Origin: Phlegmacium glaucopus
Lineage: Eukaryota; Basidiomycota; Agaricomycetes; Agaricales; Cortinariaceae
DNA: 51,552 nucleotides
Direction: 5' to 3'
Assembly (NCBI GenBank): GCA_015039465.1
Contig: MU130354.1
Span: 7,040 to 58,591 of the forward strand
The notes below the pieces were generated by a model. The model searched no databases, had not been told where the DNA came from, and saw only the letters and a program-made list of their open reading frames with translations. Position numbers and translations under genes: made by a program. Positions 1-11,773 of this stretch are shown one piece after another. Each line of letters begins with the position of its first letter. Positions within the stretch are counted from its first letter, which is position 1.

Positions 1-54
1 TTTGTAACATTATATATGATGAATATATATGATGACATTTCCTAGTAGCAGTAA

Positions 55-400
55 CAGTAGCGCGGTGCAGTAGTAGTAGTGTGTAGTAGCAGTGTCCAAC
101 AACAACAACGCAACAACAACAACGTCCAGTAGTAACGTCCAGCAACAACAACGTCCGGTAACAACAACGTCCGGTAACAACAGTAGCGTGTAGCAGTAAC
201 AACGCACAACAGTAACAACAACGTACAGCAGCAGCAGCAGCAGTGTACAGTAGTAACAACGTGCAGCAGCAGTCTGAGCAGTGTACAGTAACTCCCCCGA
301 CAGCAGTAAGGCAACACGCAACAGTAACACGTAGCAAACACGCGACAGCAGTACACAGTAAACACGCAGTAGCAGTACGCAGCAAACACACACGTAGCAC
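55..400. repeat. Degenerate CAA/CAG/GTA triplet minisatellite
   Basis: The stretch is built almost wholly from short units such as gtagtaacaacaacgtcc and cagcagcagcag. Long apparent ORFs on both strands (Cys/Leu/Val-rich on minus, Ser/Thr/Gln-rich on plus) are products of the triplet periodicity and have no domain-like content. The repeat decays gradually into the sequence after about 400. A length-variable simple-sequence locus is the simplest reading. Confidence 0.85.
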
Positions 401-976
401 TAACCACGTTTTTTACCACTCCACCCCGGTTTGCTCGGGGTTGGTAACAAGGACCCCGTTTTATTTAATTATGTCATATTATCTTTGATATTTTTTTTAT
501 TTTTAACAAAGCAGATACCCAAGACCATAACAGTCTCGGCAACGACAACATGGACATCTAATTTTAGTCATTCTATTTCTAGTTCTATCTTTCATGAATG
601 GGGGAGGGCTACTCCCCCCTAATGTTCGCCACAGTAACAACAGTCATAACATCAACAGTCCACCACCACCACCGCCATACCTTGCTGTTTGAACCACCCT
701 TGTTTACAACTTGAATGTATAAATCATTAAAATTAAAAACGCGTGCCTATGAACCAAATCCCAACCAAATAAATTGAATTACTTTTTGTTACATAAGATT
801 ACACTGTATCACTGCTCCGATCTGATGCGATCTGTCGCGACCACACACAGTGTACCTACGATACTTAGATATTAAGTGATATCAATGCCACTACACTGAT
901 ATCCTATGATATTAGATGATATTAAATCACACTGTACTGATACTGTGTGATACCCTTTAGGGGCTCAAACGACTAC
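401..976. other. Gene-free AT-rich stretch
   Basis: No ORF with protein-like composition is seen. Residual CAA/CAC triplets occur near 620-690. Around 850-960 there are repeated gatatta/gatatc words, a low-complexity lead-in to the tandem array that follows. Confidence 0.6.
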
Positions 977-1262
977 ATATATCCCAATCGAGTAATGATA
1001 TATCCGAATCAAACGATGATGTCTCGCGATATATCCGAATCGAGTAATGATATATCCGAATCAAACGATGATGTCTCGCGATATATCCGAACCGAGTAAT
1101 GATATATCCGAATCAAACGATGATATCTCGCGATATATCCGAACCGAGTAATGATATATCCGAATCAAACGATGATACCTCGCGATATATCCGAACCGAG
1201 TAATGATATATCCGAATCAAACGATGATACCTCGCGATGTATCCAAACCGAGTAATGATATA
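977..1262. repeat. 52-bp tandem repeat, about 5.5 copies
   Basis: The word TCTCGCG or CCTCGCG recurs with an exact 52-nt spacing (starting near 1021, 1073, 1125, 1177 and 1229). Each unit contains two half-units, one reading cgagtaatgatatatccga and one reading atcaaacgatgat. Copies differ by a few substitutions and no indels, so the array is young or homogenised. There is no unique spacer between units, so this is a direct tandem satellite and not a CRISPR array. Confidence 0.93.
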
Positions 1263-2158
1263 TATCACTACGGTTTCAAACCAAGTCAAACCAAGAAGTT
1301 GGTAAAAACCTCTTGGCTACTACGCGACAACCACGCAATATTTGTAGGTTGATCCCAACGACATCACTTCCAAGTCCTAAAAGGATATGGCACTGTGACG
1401 CTACTCATCCACTTCCTAGATTGGTTCCATCAACGCCTTGATGCTACTTCGCTGCTCTTGTTACAAATCCGTTGAGATTTGTAACACCTCAAACTGATCT
1501 GCGCTAGTTATTCACTGTTTACTCTCGCCTCTGAACATCAGAATTTAAACCTGCTATTTCGCTATAGTTCCCTTATAAAGAACAGGAAATGGGAGGATTA
1601 TGTTTTATGAAATATCTTTCTAATCTCTTCATAAGGATGTCCCAGTCTCACGAGTATACCTGGGTTCATTTTACAACACTTTTACGCGATTTTGTTTATT
1701 TCCTATCATGTTCATATTTTGTCACTGTAGACTTATCACTTTCCTCATATTAGTTTGTCATACAGTTTTACTTTGTCTTTACATTCTCAATAGAGGTTTG
1801 TTTTTATTATTTTGTCAGTCGTTTAATTTACCATCGCACGTGTATCATTCACGTTAACGTATTTACGTCACATTTACCTACACAATCCCCTGTGGGCTGA
1901 AATTGGGTTTGGAGTTGAGATCTTAGTATGTGGGGTGGAAAGGCTGCTGGAGGCTGGAAGGCAGGTTGAGGCGAAGGCAGTGGCCAACTGAGGCCTTAGG
2001 GCATCAAGGCGAGGCTGAGGCCAGGAGGCTAAGTGAGGCAGAAAATAAAGATAAAAAGTATAGTGTGGTGAAGAATAAATTAATTAATTAATAATAGTAT
2101 AGTAAGGAAATAAATAAAATATAGAGGCAATACAGGTATAATCATGAATTTGTGGGGG
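1263..2158. other. Gene-free stretch with purine-rich aggc words
   Basis: No convincing ORF is seen on either strand. At about 1920-2045 the sequence is rich in degenerate gaggc/aaggc words. The part after 2045 is AT-rich with taattaattaat runs. No homology to the flanking genes was recognised. Confidence 0.5.
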
Positions 2159-2160
2159 TC

Positions 2161-2205
2161 GGATCGTCCCTAGGGGTAGGAAAGGAGAAACCTAGGGGAC
2201 GATCC
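2161..2205. repeat. Short perfect-stem hairpin
   Basis: The left arm ggatcgtccctaggggt is mirrored by the right arm aacctaggggacgatcc, with one single-base indel and a loop of about 11 nt. It lies in non-coding sequence with no ORF within several hundred bases. It could be a relic of a short inverted-repeat element. Confidence 0.6.
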
Positions 2206-2395
2206 ATTCAGTGAACATCTATAGAAGTACTTAGTTGAATATGATCCTTTTTTAACAATTTCCTTACTCCAGGTGTGATGCTATTAGAATATTATGATAT
2301 TATAGGCCTCTCTAATTAATCATGGACAGTATTAGCCTAGCCCTATGTAGCACCTTATAGCCCTATATAGCACCTTATAGCACTCTATAGTGCTG

Positions 2396-2687
2396 TCTAG
2401 TGTCGGGCTATTTCCGGATAGTGTTACCGTGACACTGGACAGCACTATAAACAAAAGAACCTTTTCTATGGTTCTATGGTGCTGTCCAGTGCTGTCCGGT
2501 GCCGGTAAGCCGGCCCCAAGTTTGCTGATGTAGTGCCAGTGCTTCATAGTACCAGGCAGAGCAAGGCTATTTCTGGACAGAAGTGATGTGACACTGGCCA
2601 GTGCTATAAATTAAAGAACCTTTTCTATGGTTCTATGACGCTGTCCAGCACTGTCCGGTGCCAGCAAGCTGACCCCCAGTTTGCGCA
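2396..2687. repeat. Imperfect direct duplication, period about 160 bp
   Basis: The block 2396-2527 (ggctatttccgg, then gacactgg, then ccttttctatggttctatg, then ctgtccggtgcc and ending agtttgc) recurs at about 2560-2687 with roughly 85 percent identity by eye. Upstream (2330-2400) are shorter tandem words ctatagcaccttatag. The unit contains no ORF. Confidence 0.8.
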
Positions 2688-3282
2688 TTACTTTTCCAGA
2701 ATGGGCAAGTCATGTGTGACGAATCACAAACAATCTCCAAGGCAGGTGGTCTTTTGAGCATATACTCGATGCACTTGCTTGTGTGAATGAACTCTGTTCC
2801 TTACATTAAATTGAGTATCTTTTACCTCCCTTCTCCATGCATCAATGGCCACCTCCCCATTGTTCAATGTTTGTCTCAACCACACAGTCCAAACTACCAT
2901 TTCTGATAATCATACTTAGCTCATGTGGTTTTTACTGGAAATGACACTTAAAGCTCAGTGCTCAGGCACTACTACTCATTGTCTCATCTCCATGCTATGC
3001 TTGTCAACACTATATGCATAACAAAGTAAGAAAACAAAAAAAAAAATCATTATTTCAGAACACACAAATCTTGCATTCATTACATTCCTTTAACCTAAGA
3101 GAATCCATTATGAAAGTGAACAGCAATACAGCACTATTTTCTTGTAGATGATGATGATACCAAAGCACAGTGGAAAATAAACCAGCCCATGTGAGTAATT
3201 AGCTATGATAAGATGAAAGATATGCTTTGGAACACACCAATTTCGAAAGACTAGGACATTTGAGAACAAAATGAAACTCCAT
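2688..3282. other. Non-coding, 3' flank of the kinase-fusion gene
   Basis: AT-rich sequence with an A-run (3036-3046) and no protein-like ORF. It is the downstream intergenic region of the minus-strand gene whose stop codon is at 3283-3285. Confidence 0.5.
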
Positions 3283-5444
3283 TCACACCAGCTTATTCAA
3301 GCGCTTCACATAGCTTTCCATGTCTGGGCGTTTCGCGGCGTCCTTGTTCCATCCTTCACCCCACAGAGACCAGAGCGCATCGCCAACGTCCACGGGCCTG
3401 TCGGGACGTTGGTTCTGAAGAACCCGGCTTGGAACCAGAGCGTCGCTATCACCTTCAAACGGATCACTCGCCGTGAAGATTTCCTATAGGAAATTTATCA
3501 ATGATAATGCTAACAACTTGAATATGAAAACAAATACCAAGGAAGTCATCGTAACGGAATAGACATCTGTCACGAAAGTAGCTTTTGCTGATGAGTTCTT
3601 CAATAACTCTGGTGCCATCCAGCGATATGGGACATTCATTGTCCTACTAACTATCAAAGGACTGTCGGCGAGAACAGAATGGAGGCCAGGGTCAGCCAGA
3701 CGTGCTTTTCCGAGCTCGTCGACCAAAAAACTTGACTAGTATGAATTTCAGTTTTCGTTGCAAACATTATAATTCTTGATTGAACATACCCCTCGTATAT
3801 CCGAATGAACAATGCCTTCCGCTGAGGAAGAGAATATAACTGCTGAGGATATGAAGAACAGGACATAACTCACAGTGAAGGTACTCAACGCCCCTGGCAA
3901 CGCCAACGACCAGTTCCATTTTGTCATACTCCTCTTCCGATTTGATATATTCACTTAAAAGACCTATTAGAATGGTCATGTTTCATAAAGTCAAATAGAC
4001 TGCAACTGTATGCGTACCATTTATCATCCACGATGTAACAATTGCGGGAAATCTACCAAAGTCCATACTGACACCCGATAACGGAAGGAGGTTATCGTGT
4101 GTCAACTTCGTCCATGTAGTCAGACACTTGGTGAGCCGCTAGGTAAAAATTAAGTATGTGAATGGATATATGGCATAAGAATTAAAATTTACATACATCT
4201 TCAAATTTTTGCCTTTCTTGTCTCTTGCTGCGTGGATTAAAGCCAGGACGTACTGCCTTGATCGCGACGACATGCTGGAAAAGGCGGGGTGTGTCGAAAT
4301 TCCATACACCACGGTAAATATCGAAGTAGAGGCTAACAAAAGGGCCCGATTTCGATTTCATGACCTTATTGGTGATGTCAAATTCTGCAAGTTCGGATGG
4401 GATGGAAGGTTTTCCTTTCATCTGGCGATTGTGGTGGAGTGGCTTCTGACAGCCCGGCATCATTTGCTGTGGTAATTTCTGCTGGAGTGGTAGCGTCTGC
4501 TGGGGTAGCTTAAGCTCATATAGAGAGATCCTGTCGTCAACGGCCACGGCAACGCGATTCCGAGGACCGTCCAACGCTATGTTCATCGCCGTAGCCGGCA
4601 ACCCAGAATTGACAACATATACGCCTTTCGCAATATCCCACATAGTAAGATGGCCACCACAAAGAATTATGAGTCCGGTGCTGTCCGGCACAAAGATAAG
4701 GGAGGTAATGGGGCTGGATCGATCACGAGGTAGTATCCTCGCGAGTGAGACGCTAGTCGTAATACTTGTATTCCAAAGACGGATGTCACCAACATCGTCG
4801 CCCGTTGCAATCCATTTGCTGTTCTGCGACCACGCGCAAGCAGAGACCCTGACAGAACCGACTGGGGTCAGTCGGCAATGCAACTTAGACCTGTCCTTAA
4901 CTCTGTGTGATACGATGTCCAGCTGTCCATTGTTGCGACCAACAATGAACAAGTTGGGTACAAGTGGACAGTAGACGACACTCGATGCCTGGACAGCGTA
5001 AATCTCAGTATACGTGAGAACAGACGGAATGTTAGTTGGGTCTAATTCATAAAGACGTCTATTACCGCCTTGCACGGTAATGGTCTCGCCGTCAGATCTG
5101 AAGACAGCGATCGTAGGTGGAGTCAAATAGAAAACACCATCTCCCCATATGTTCCACACCTCTGCTCCAGGTGAATTCCGCTTGACCGCCCGGATGCCCC
5201 TCAATCCAACAACGATGGCCATGTTTGGGTCAGTTGGTGAAAAGACCACAGATGACCAGTCGTTAAATGACGAGGTAACGGCGCCAGTGGCTGTCTCCCA
5301 GAAATCGACCCTGCCACCACTGTAGTTTGTTGTCCCAGCTATAGCTGTTCCATCTGATGAGAAGGAAAGAGAGGCGTGGCATGACCCAATGAACCAGCTC
5401 TTGGGATTTGTCTCGACGAACACGTATCTGAAAGAATTTTCCAT
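3283..5444 (-). CDS. WD40-like / degenerate TKL kinase fusion protein
   Basis: Six exons join in frame (5444-4197, 4138-4018, 3963-3874, 3821-3790, 3735-3538, 3483-3283; 1,890 nt, 629 aa). The first ATG in the long first exon is at 5444; a TATA-like box lies about 65 nt upstream. Residues about 1-310 have WD40-type blades (for example IATGDDVGDIRLWN and LTMWDIAKG). A Gln/Pro-rich linker (about 310-350) follows, then a kinase fold from about 370 with the lysine motif VAIKAVRPG, helix C onwards in exon 2, VARGVEYLH, catalytic loop HSDIRGSS, LADPGL in place of DFG, and PYRWMAPELL. The catalytic-loop Asn is Ser and DFG is DPG, so activity is doubtful and a pseudokinase is my inference. Basidiomycetes have many expanded TKL kinases, but an N-terminal WD40 partner is less usual. 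Partner and pathway are unknown. Confidence 0.85.
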
Positions 5445-5506
5445 GATACAAGAAAGGGCTCGGGAGTTGCTGCGATCCAATGAAGGAAAGCTCGGGTTTA
5501 CGCTGC

Positions 5507-5513
5507 GTTTATA
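5507..5513 (-). promoter_or_regulatory. TATA-like box of the kinase-fusion gene
   Basis: The minus strand reads TATAAAC about 65 nt upstream of the ATG at 5444, a normal distance for a fungal TATA element. Confidence 0.4.
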
Positions 5514-5519
5514 ACGAGC

Positions 5520-6857
5520 GTCTGCAAAAGGTGATCACGGGCCCGGTGATTGGTACTTGACAGAGAAGAACATGTTATCTGATGTCAGATGACTTATTAC
5601 ATTCGCATGAAAGACTAGAAACTATACTGATGCAGATAGAAGCAAGCGGTGAAGGGTCGGCGATCTGCGCTAGAGGTCAGAAACCACATTCCTTCAACTT
5701 GGAGCCTCATGTCAATGATATGGATGAAATGCAGGGTCCCGTGGTGGTGCCATAGCCGGCAAACACCTCCTTTACATCTAACATGGAACTACGCGTCCGC
5801 AAAATCGTATTGAGCCATTGTGCGGATATCCACTCCCTTTCTCTTGTTCAGTTTAGCCCGGAGGATGCCACTGGCGTATCGTACCATGGGCGGAACACCT
5901 TTGAACAAACGAAAATGGAAATCGTTTTGGCGAAATTGGATGAATTACGCATGTTGTGTCCTATTCAAATTCAAGCTGGTGGCCCAAAAAGAAGGAGATG
6001 GTACGAACCCTCCAGAGGTTGATTTCTCGATTTTTTTATTCACGTAAACTGATTTTGTGATTTTTGGACGAGCAGTAGTATATCGACATGATCCTCACTT
6101 TCGTTGATGACGGAAGCCAGAAGAGGAGTGTTTTGATGCAACAGAAAGTTGATAGCATGTCACGGTGATACCTCAATACGGTTAGTTTTGCTCTTTTTCT
6201 TTTTTTTCGCCCCAGGTTCTGCTTAGATTTGTAGAAGCCATGAAAGAGGCGAAGTGAGTGCAACCAACATACAAAGTAAGTTCTAATTCTTTCTCTCTTC
6301 TTTCGGTATCCATAAAACCAACAACTCATACCCTTTCGTTCGCAGTCCACGTCGAATAATTCAAACAAGAATTGAGCCGCGAAGTCATGTGCATAAAGGA
6401 TTCTGGATCTCAACTGGCGACAATCTTCGTCTGGTTACGTGCTTTTGGTGATCCTGCCTTCAAGGTTAGTTCCCAGTAGTGAGAGGGAGTAAAATTAAAA
6501 TCTAAGGACTTGTACATGCCACACTCTGCGATGGCAGGTTATGGTAGTCAAAACCACGATGCAGCAATCAACCATGATGGCACCAGAAGCAGCCATTCCT
6601 CGGTACTTAGGTCCCCTAGCAACGAGTGACGACTCATGCTAAGTATTCTCTACCCAGATGCCCAGTTTGTCGTGCCACTATTCCAGGATAGGATGGAAAA
6701 GGCGGAGGCGTCGTTGATCTGAAAGCTCGTGGTATCCCCACATTATAAGGTGAATATTCAATTCATTAATTGGTTCTATATACATGATAGTAAAAGGCAG
6801 AATAAATACGGATAATTATATTACAGTAAGCTCCCAGGTTCATTCAGTCATCAACAT
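5520..6857. other. Intergenic region, no supported gene
   Basis: There are short ORFs (5783-6022 plus, 79 codons with an ATG; 6036-6413 minus), but none contains a recognisable motif. Splice-like signals around 6230-6600 could join small open pieces on the plus strand (for example one reading FVEAMKEAK), but no pieces make a convincing protein. I leave it as probable promoter and 3' flank with possible gene relics. Confidence 0.4.
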
Positions 6858-9800
6858 CTACTCAGGACTTGGCGATGGAGATTGAGCACACTTGAGTGAG
6901 GGTAGGACTGGTCTTCTCCCGTTTGCTATAGCTTCCCGCAGATCATCAGCCAACTGCCTGCTCCTATTCCAATCCATCCCTCCGTCATCGTCATCCACAG
7001 TTTCAAATGAAAAGATCGTCTGACTCTGTACCAGCCTCTTGTTGGTAGTGTTAACTGCCTCACGTTGATTGATAGCATCGGCAGCCTCTCGTCCTCGTTC
7101 CTTTTTCGTGAGCTTTGCTAGCTGCTTAGCTCTCTTTTTCTCATAAGACGGTGCGGCAAGGTGAGGGTATGCATTAGCTAGCTGCTGAGCGATATCTATC
7201 CGCTGGAGCGCTAGTTTTTCACGTTCGGTAGGGATGAAGTCTTCAGAAGGAACTAGTATCTCTGGGTTTGAGTTTTCTGCTTCCTTTGATGAGATGGCTG
7301 AAGAGGATACGACTACATCGTTGATCCGATGCAACGTGATTCTAGGCTGTGGATTAATGGTGCTGCTGGCTGCATGACGCTGTTTCTTTGAGCTATCAGG
7401 GGCCAGAGCCCGGCGCTCGTCATTTGGATGTTTTCGTTTAGCTGACGTGTTTGGGGTCGTATTCAGGACAAAGGACTTGGGAAGGGGCGCGGAGGATGAA
7501 GTAATGTTCTCACTTTGATGGTCGCATATTTTGGGAGCTGTTTCGCGGATCAACATGTCACCAGAAAAACCCATTGAATTTGTGGCAAGAGTAGATTTGG
7601 ATGCCTTGGTGGTCAAATTGAGTGCATGAGGCTTTGGAAAGGCTGGTCGGACGACATGCGATAGGTTAGCGCTAGGCTTCATCTGCTCCGGGGATTGACG
7701 CCTCCCTTTCGCTGGTACCGCGGGAGACGATAATAGACAAATGGGGGAGGCAAGGCTATGCCCTGCCCCAACCATTGCCCCTGTACTCCGCGTACCAGGA
7801 GTAGCCGAGGACGATAACAGACAAATGGGGGAGGCAATGCTATGTCCTGCCCCAACCATTGCTCCTGTACTCCGCGTACGGGGAGTAGTCGGGGATGCCT
7901 TGTTTTTTGCAGCAGCCCTCTTACGAACGCTTGGACGGAGCTGTGATTGCCTAGGAGTTACATTACAGGACTTTGACCCTGATTTATTGGGTGATGCGCG
8001 AATAGGAGAGGATACGGCTGGAGTCAGGCGGTTCAGTCTCCATGCCCCATCTCCAACAGGTTCTCCCCTTCCTTTGCTGAGAAGGTCCTGGCTGATATCT
8101 ACGTCCACGTCCTGCTCTGCTGCTTGAGAAAGGGGCGACGAAAACCACCACATATTTTCCTTGCCCTCTGTATCAATTCCAGCAAGACTAGAGAAAAGCG
8201 TATGAGCTGTCTTGCCTCGCTCGTCGTCACGGTCGTCAAAATCTGTGTCCTCACTCTCTTGCGCATAATACCTGGCGGCAATAGTCTCCTTTCCCTTTCC
8301 TTTATCTCCAAAGGCTCGTTCTGGAAAAGGCTCTCCGGGGACTGGCTTGGCTGATGTATCAGTACCCAGAAGTTTGTCGACGATATCACGTTCATCTTCT
8401 CTAAGGTAGCCCCGTATAACGGCAATTTTCTGTAAGAGCTTCCCGTGATCTGCCCAACGCTGAGCTGCGCCTGCAGCTCCGTCGCCTACAAGGTTCTTGA
8501 GTGCTACGTCGATATCATTTTGAGCATCAACAGTAAGCCGATCATAACCAGTAACTCCGAGACGCAGTTGTGAGCTGGAGGCACATAGAGGAAGAGCTTG
8601 CGCTGATGGGTGAAGACAGTGAGAAAACATTCGATCGATACACATCCAGTCGAGGCCATGAAGTCGAGGGTCAAGAGTGTTGGGTACTATTCGTTTGGGT
8701 CGAAAAAGCTTGATGAAGGCCTGGAGTTCTGGTAAAGTGGAATGCCGAGAAAGAGGCACGAGCTACCGAAAACGTCAATGAGCCAAAAAAGACTGGGACG
8801 GATCACGATAATACCAAGTTGTCGATTTCTTCCCCAGTCACCAAGCGAGCTTTTGTGTCCTTCAGATACAAATCCCACTTTTCACTTCCCATACTGACCG
8901 GATTAATGTAAACGACACGCTTGCCCATATGACTCGTTGAATTCGGGTGTGCTGAATCCAGGTCATTATCCACTGCCACAAACGAACAGCGATGAAAACG
9001 TTCGCATGCATGAAAACGTGTCGATGAGGGGTCTCGAGTAGTGATGAGACCGAGAAATGGGTCTGATATGTGATGATAGATTGAATGCTTGTAACGGTCA
9101 ACGTGAATCTATCCAAAATCCATGATACTGAATGCCTTTATCAGGTGAAAAATGACATTACCTGAGATTGGAACTCGCGGGCAATGGCTTTGAGTATGTC
9201 TTCATATCCCCAAGTCCAGGAATTGATGAAGAAATAAACAGAGTCAGGAAAGCATTTCATGAGTTCAATAAGCCCCGTTGTGGCGCAATCCTGGAAAGAC
9301 GGTTGAACGTAACCGAAAATTGTAAGGTTGAAAACTGTTCTTACCTTGGTAACAATTTGGAGATCGGATAAGACGGATGCTGTATCGAGATAAATTACTT
9401 CAAGCGTGGTGCTAACTGTGGTAGGCAGCCGTTGCTTCCGATCCGAGGATACGTATTCCTGGTCCCGGGGTGATAGGTATCGTTGGAGGAGTGGGTTGCG
9501 AGTAAGACTCTCTAAAAACCAGGGCTCTGCACGGAAGTCACCTGTGTGTAGGACTGCGCCTTTCGGGCCTTCAATAAGAAACCTAGAGAATAGTAGATGG
9601 ATGAAGTTGATTTTGTATTACATAGAAGAGTTCAGATCAGGACTTACATAACGGCTCCAGGACAATGATTTGCATCCAACAACGTTATAACAACGGTCTC
9701 CTCAGCTGAGAGTTCCATCCGTGTTGGCGTATTGAGGGGTAAGGGAGTCTAGGATAGCGTTAACTTTGGGTATTGATGGATAGAAATGACTTACTAGCAA

Positions 9801-10142
9801 ATCTCTTGAACCTGTATAGTAAATAGTACCATCCGGACATAACAGAGGATTGACTCTCAAATGTGAGTAAGTTCGAATCGTCTCAGACCTCAGCTCCAAA
9901 GCTTGCAACTCTCGTTCAGCATAAACCTCATGCCTCAAGAGCATTTGTTTCGCGTCTTCAGAACAGTAGACTCTATATCCAAAAGACTTTGCAGACAAGC
10001 CGTTAATATGATCCGAATGCGTATGAGTCAAAAGATGAAGCAGTGGCGATGTGCTTGGATCCTGATTGGCTGGCGTTGCAAAGTCGTCAACCCTAATTCT
10101 GTATGGCAGAATACACGAGTTATAGGGCGTTCCTGTGGGCAT
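6858..10142 (-). CDS. SNM1/PSO2/Artemis-family DNA cross-link repair nuclease
   Basis: Six exons join in frame (10142-9795, 9748-9648, 9582-9345, 9290-9162, 9108-8815, 8762-6858; 3,015 nt, 1,004 aa), starting at ATG 10142. The metallo-beta-lactamase motifs are complete: THTHSDHINGL, LLDANHCPGAVM, and HTGDFRAEPW. The beta-CASP part follows, with IYLDTAS, FFINSWTWGYEDILKAIA, HVDRYKHSIY and VPLSRHSTLPELQAFI. This family are 5' exonucleases or hairpin endonucleases in interstrand cross-link repair and end joining. The N-terminal THTHSDH form and the placement of the catalytic core at the very N-terminus resemble Artemis/Apollo more than yeast Pso2, so I call the family and not the subfamily. The last about 550 residues are low-complexity, basic and Ser-rich, with a 28-residue tandem duplication (7717-7885). 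Confidence 0.92.
7717..7885 (-). repeat. 84-bp in-frame tandem duplication in the nuclease tail
   Basis: The words acaaatgggggaggcaa recur at 7737 and 7821, a spacing of 84 nt. This duplicates 28 residues (each copy has STGAMVGAGHS and ASPICLLSS) in the disordered C-terminal tail. The copies differ at several bases. Confidence 0.9.
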
Positions 10143-10522
10143 TCTGGATATATGATGTCTCTTTCGAAATGTATATGGCGGATGGCAACGTCGGGGTCAA
10201 GCTAGTCAATGGTCGTGTTCGTGTCAATATCATGGCCCATGTGGCATGTTCAGAGAACCAAGTCAGAAAAGGGTTTGCCATGGGCCATGGCTCCGACCCG
10301 TGACCGACCTGTGACCGACGCGTCAAACTGCATCATGGCTGGTCACGATAACATGACTTCACAATACTTATGCGTCGCGGCTTCTTGGGGAAACAACAGT
10401 TACAACACGATATATTTCTTTTTTCTTTTTTACGAGAGGGCTACAAAATTTACACAGCAAAATTTGCCACGGTCATTTACAGGAACAGTCCTATCACAGC
10501 ATACTTGCATGGAATTCAGCGA

Positions 10523-11034
10523 TCAGAGGTTGATGTTGATCGGAGTGCAACCGAGGGCAACAAGGCCGTTCTAAAACAATGTTAAGAAACAGAAATGAAT
10601 GTTTTCGTCAAAAAAAATCTCACGAATGTGTTGTTGGTGCAGCAAACAGCCTGTTGGTTGCAGCTAGTGCCGCTGACACCGATGATAGTGAGGGGGGAAC
10701 AGGTAACTGTTTTATCACAGTCATGTGAGATCAAGACATCCAAAAGTCTGGAAATTAATGCTTACGACCAACAAGGCCAGTGACAGAGCCTACGTTAATG
10801 CCCAAGAGCCCGAGGAGCAGGGAAGTGATGGGGTTGGAAACCTGTTAGGGACACCAATTTATTAGTACCATTCGTTGTATTCCAATCGATGAAAACACTT
10901 ACAGTGGAGGTGGAGTTGCAGCACTGGAGAGAGCCACTGTTGCATTGGTTGGTGCCATCGGTACGAGGAAGGACGCTGGCGGTCGCAAGGAGAGGGAGAG
11001 CGAGAACAAAGACAGAAGAAGCACGAGCGAACAT
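10523..11034 (-). CDS. Class I hydrophobin
   Basis: Four exons (11034-10903, 10841-10766, 10706-10624, 10570-10523) give 112 aa in frame. Residues 1 to about 20 form a secretion signal ([20 protein letters not shown]). The eight hydrophobin cysteines are present in the order C, CC, C, C, CC, C: in [25 protein letters not shown] and ALGCTP. The ending ININL is typical of Agaricomycete class I hydrophobins. Such proteins are secreted and self-assemble into amphipathic films on aerial hyphae and fruiting bodies. A TATAAAAG element lies about 86 nt upstream. A deleted paralogue sits directly upstream on the same strand. Confidence 0.95.
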
Positions 11035-11119
11035 CTTGAATTCTTTGTAGAGTAGAGAGACTGTTTGAAAAGTAGAACTGAGGCTTGTTCAACTGCAGAA
11101 GTTACCAGTAGTGTTGCGC

Positions 11120-11127
11120 CTTTTATA
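11120..11127 (-). promoter_or_regulatory. TATA box of the hydrophobin gene
   Basis: The minus strand reads TATAAAAG about 86 nt upstream of the ATG at 11034. A strong TATA box suits a highly expressed secreted-protein gene. Confidence 0.6.
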
Positions 11128-11134
11128 CATTTTG

Positions 11135-11773
11135 AAGGCACTTCCAAGGGGTATATTTGTTCTTTTGCGTTCTATGTTCTGGACAGGTACAGAGGCTCGG
11201 CATGCCGTCAATGCTTTTACTCACATGATCTTGGAAGGGGCATGTCAAACGCACCTTGCGATCGGGCTGTAAAGACACAGATATTTTCCGAGAACGTTTT
11301 AAATCATCACCGCCCCCGATTTTTATTAACGGATCTTAAGTTCTGGTCCGCGTTCCACATGTTAATTCCACGGCGTCAAACTTCACTCCAAAATGTCTCC
11401 ATTCCAATTTCCTGGGTTGGTTTACCACGCGGTGACATTCCAGATCTTTTTGGCCACAGTGTTGACTTTGCTTCAAAAATCTCAGGCCGCACATCAGGGA
11501 TTGCTCTTAAGCTACCTCAGCGTGCAATTTGTTACATGCATTAGCGGCCACAAACTACAGCAAGCTACTTACCCTGAGATATACTATAAATAGCATAACT
11601 GTTCCGAGTCGAGGCACCGGCATCAACATCAGATTGATCGTCGACAAGGTGCCGGGCGTGCCGAAGGTCACGGAGCAAAGTTTCCATATTTATTTCTTTA
11701 TTTTTTCTGTCACACAGCAAACTATTTACCGGAGAGCGCCTTGGAAAATTTGATCGTCGCTATTGGTCGGTAC
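11135..11773. other. Spacer between the two hydrophobin copies
   Basis: Promoter-side sequence of the intact hydrophobin gene. Open plus-strand frames (11065-11544) lack motifs and look incidental. Confidence 0.45.

Noticed and set aside
10..419. Long ORFs on both strands in the triplet repeat
   Set aside because: Their composition is dictated by CAA/CAG periodicity, and they start or end within the repeat.
977..1262. CRISPR-like array
   Set aside because: Units are directly adjacent with no unique spacers, and the genome is fungal.
4579..4974. 131-codon plus-strand ORF
   Set aside because: It lies opposite the WD40 exon of the minus-strand gene and has no motif.
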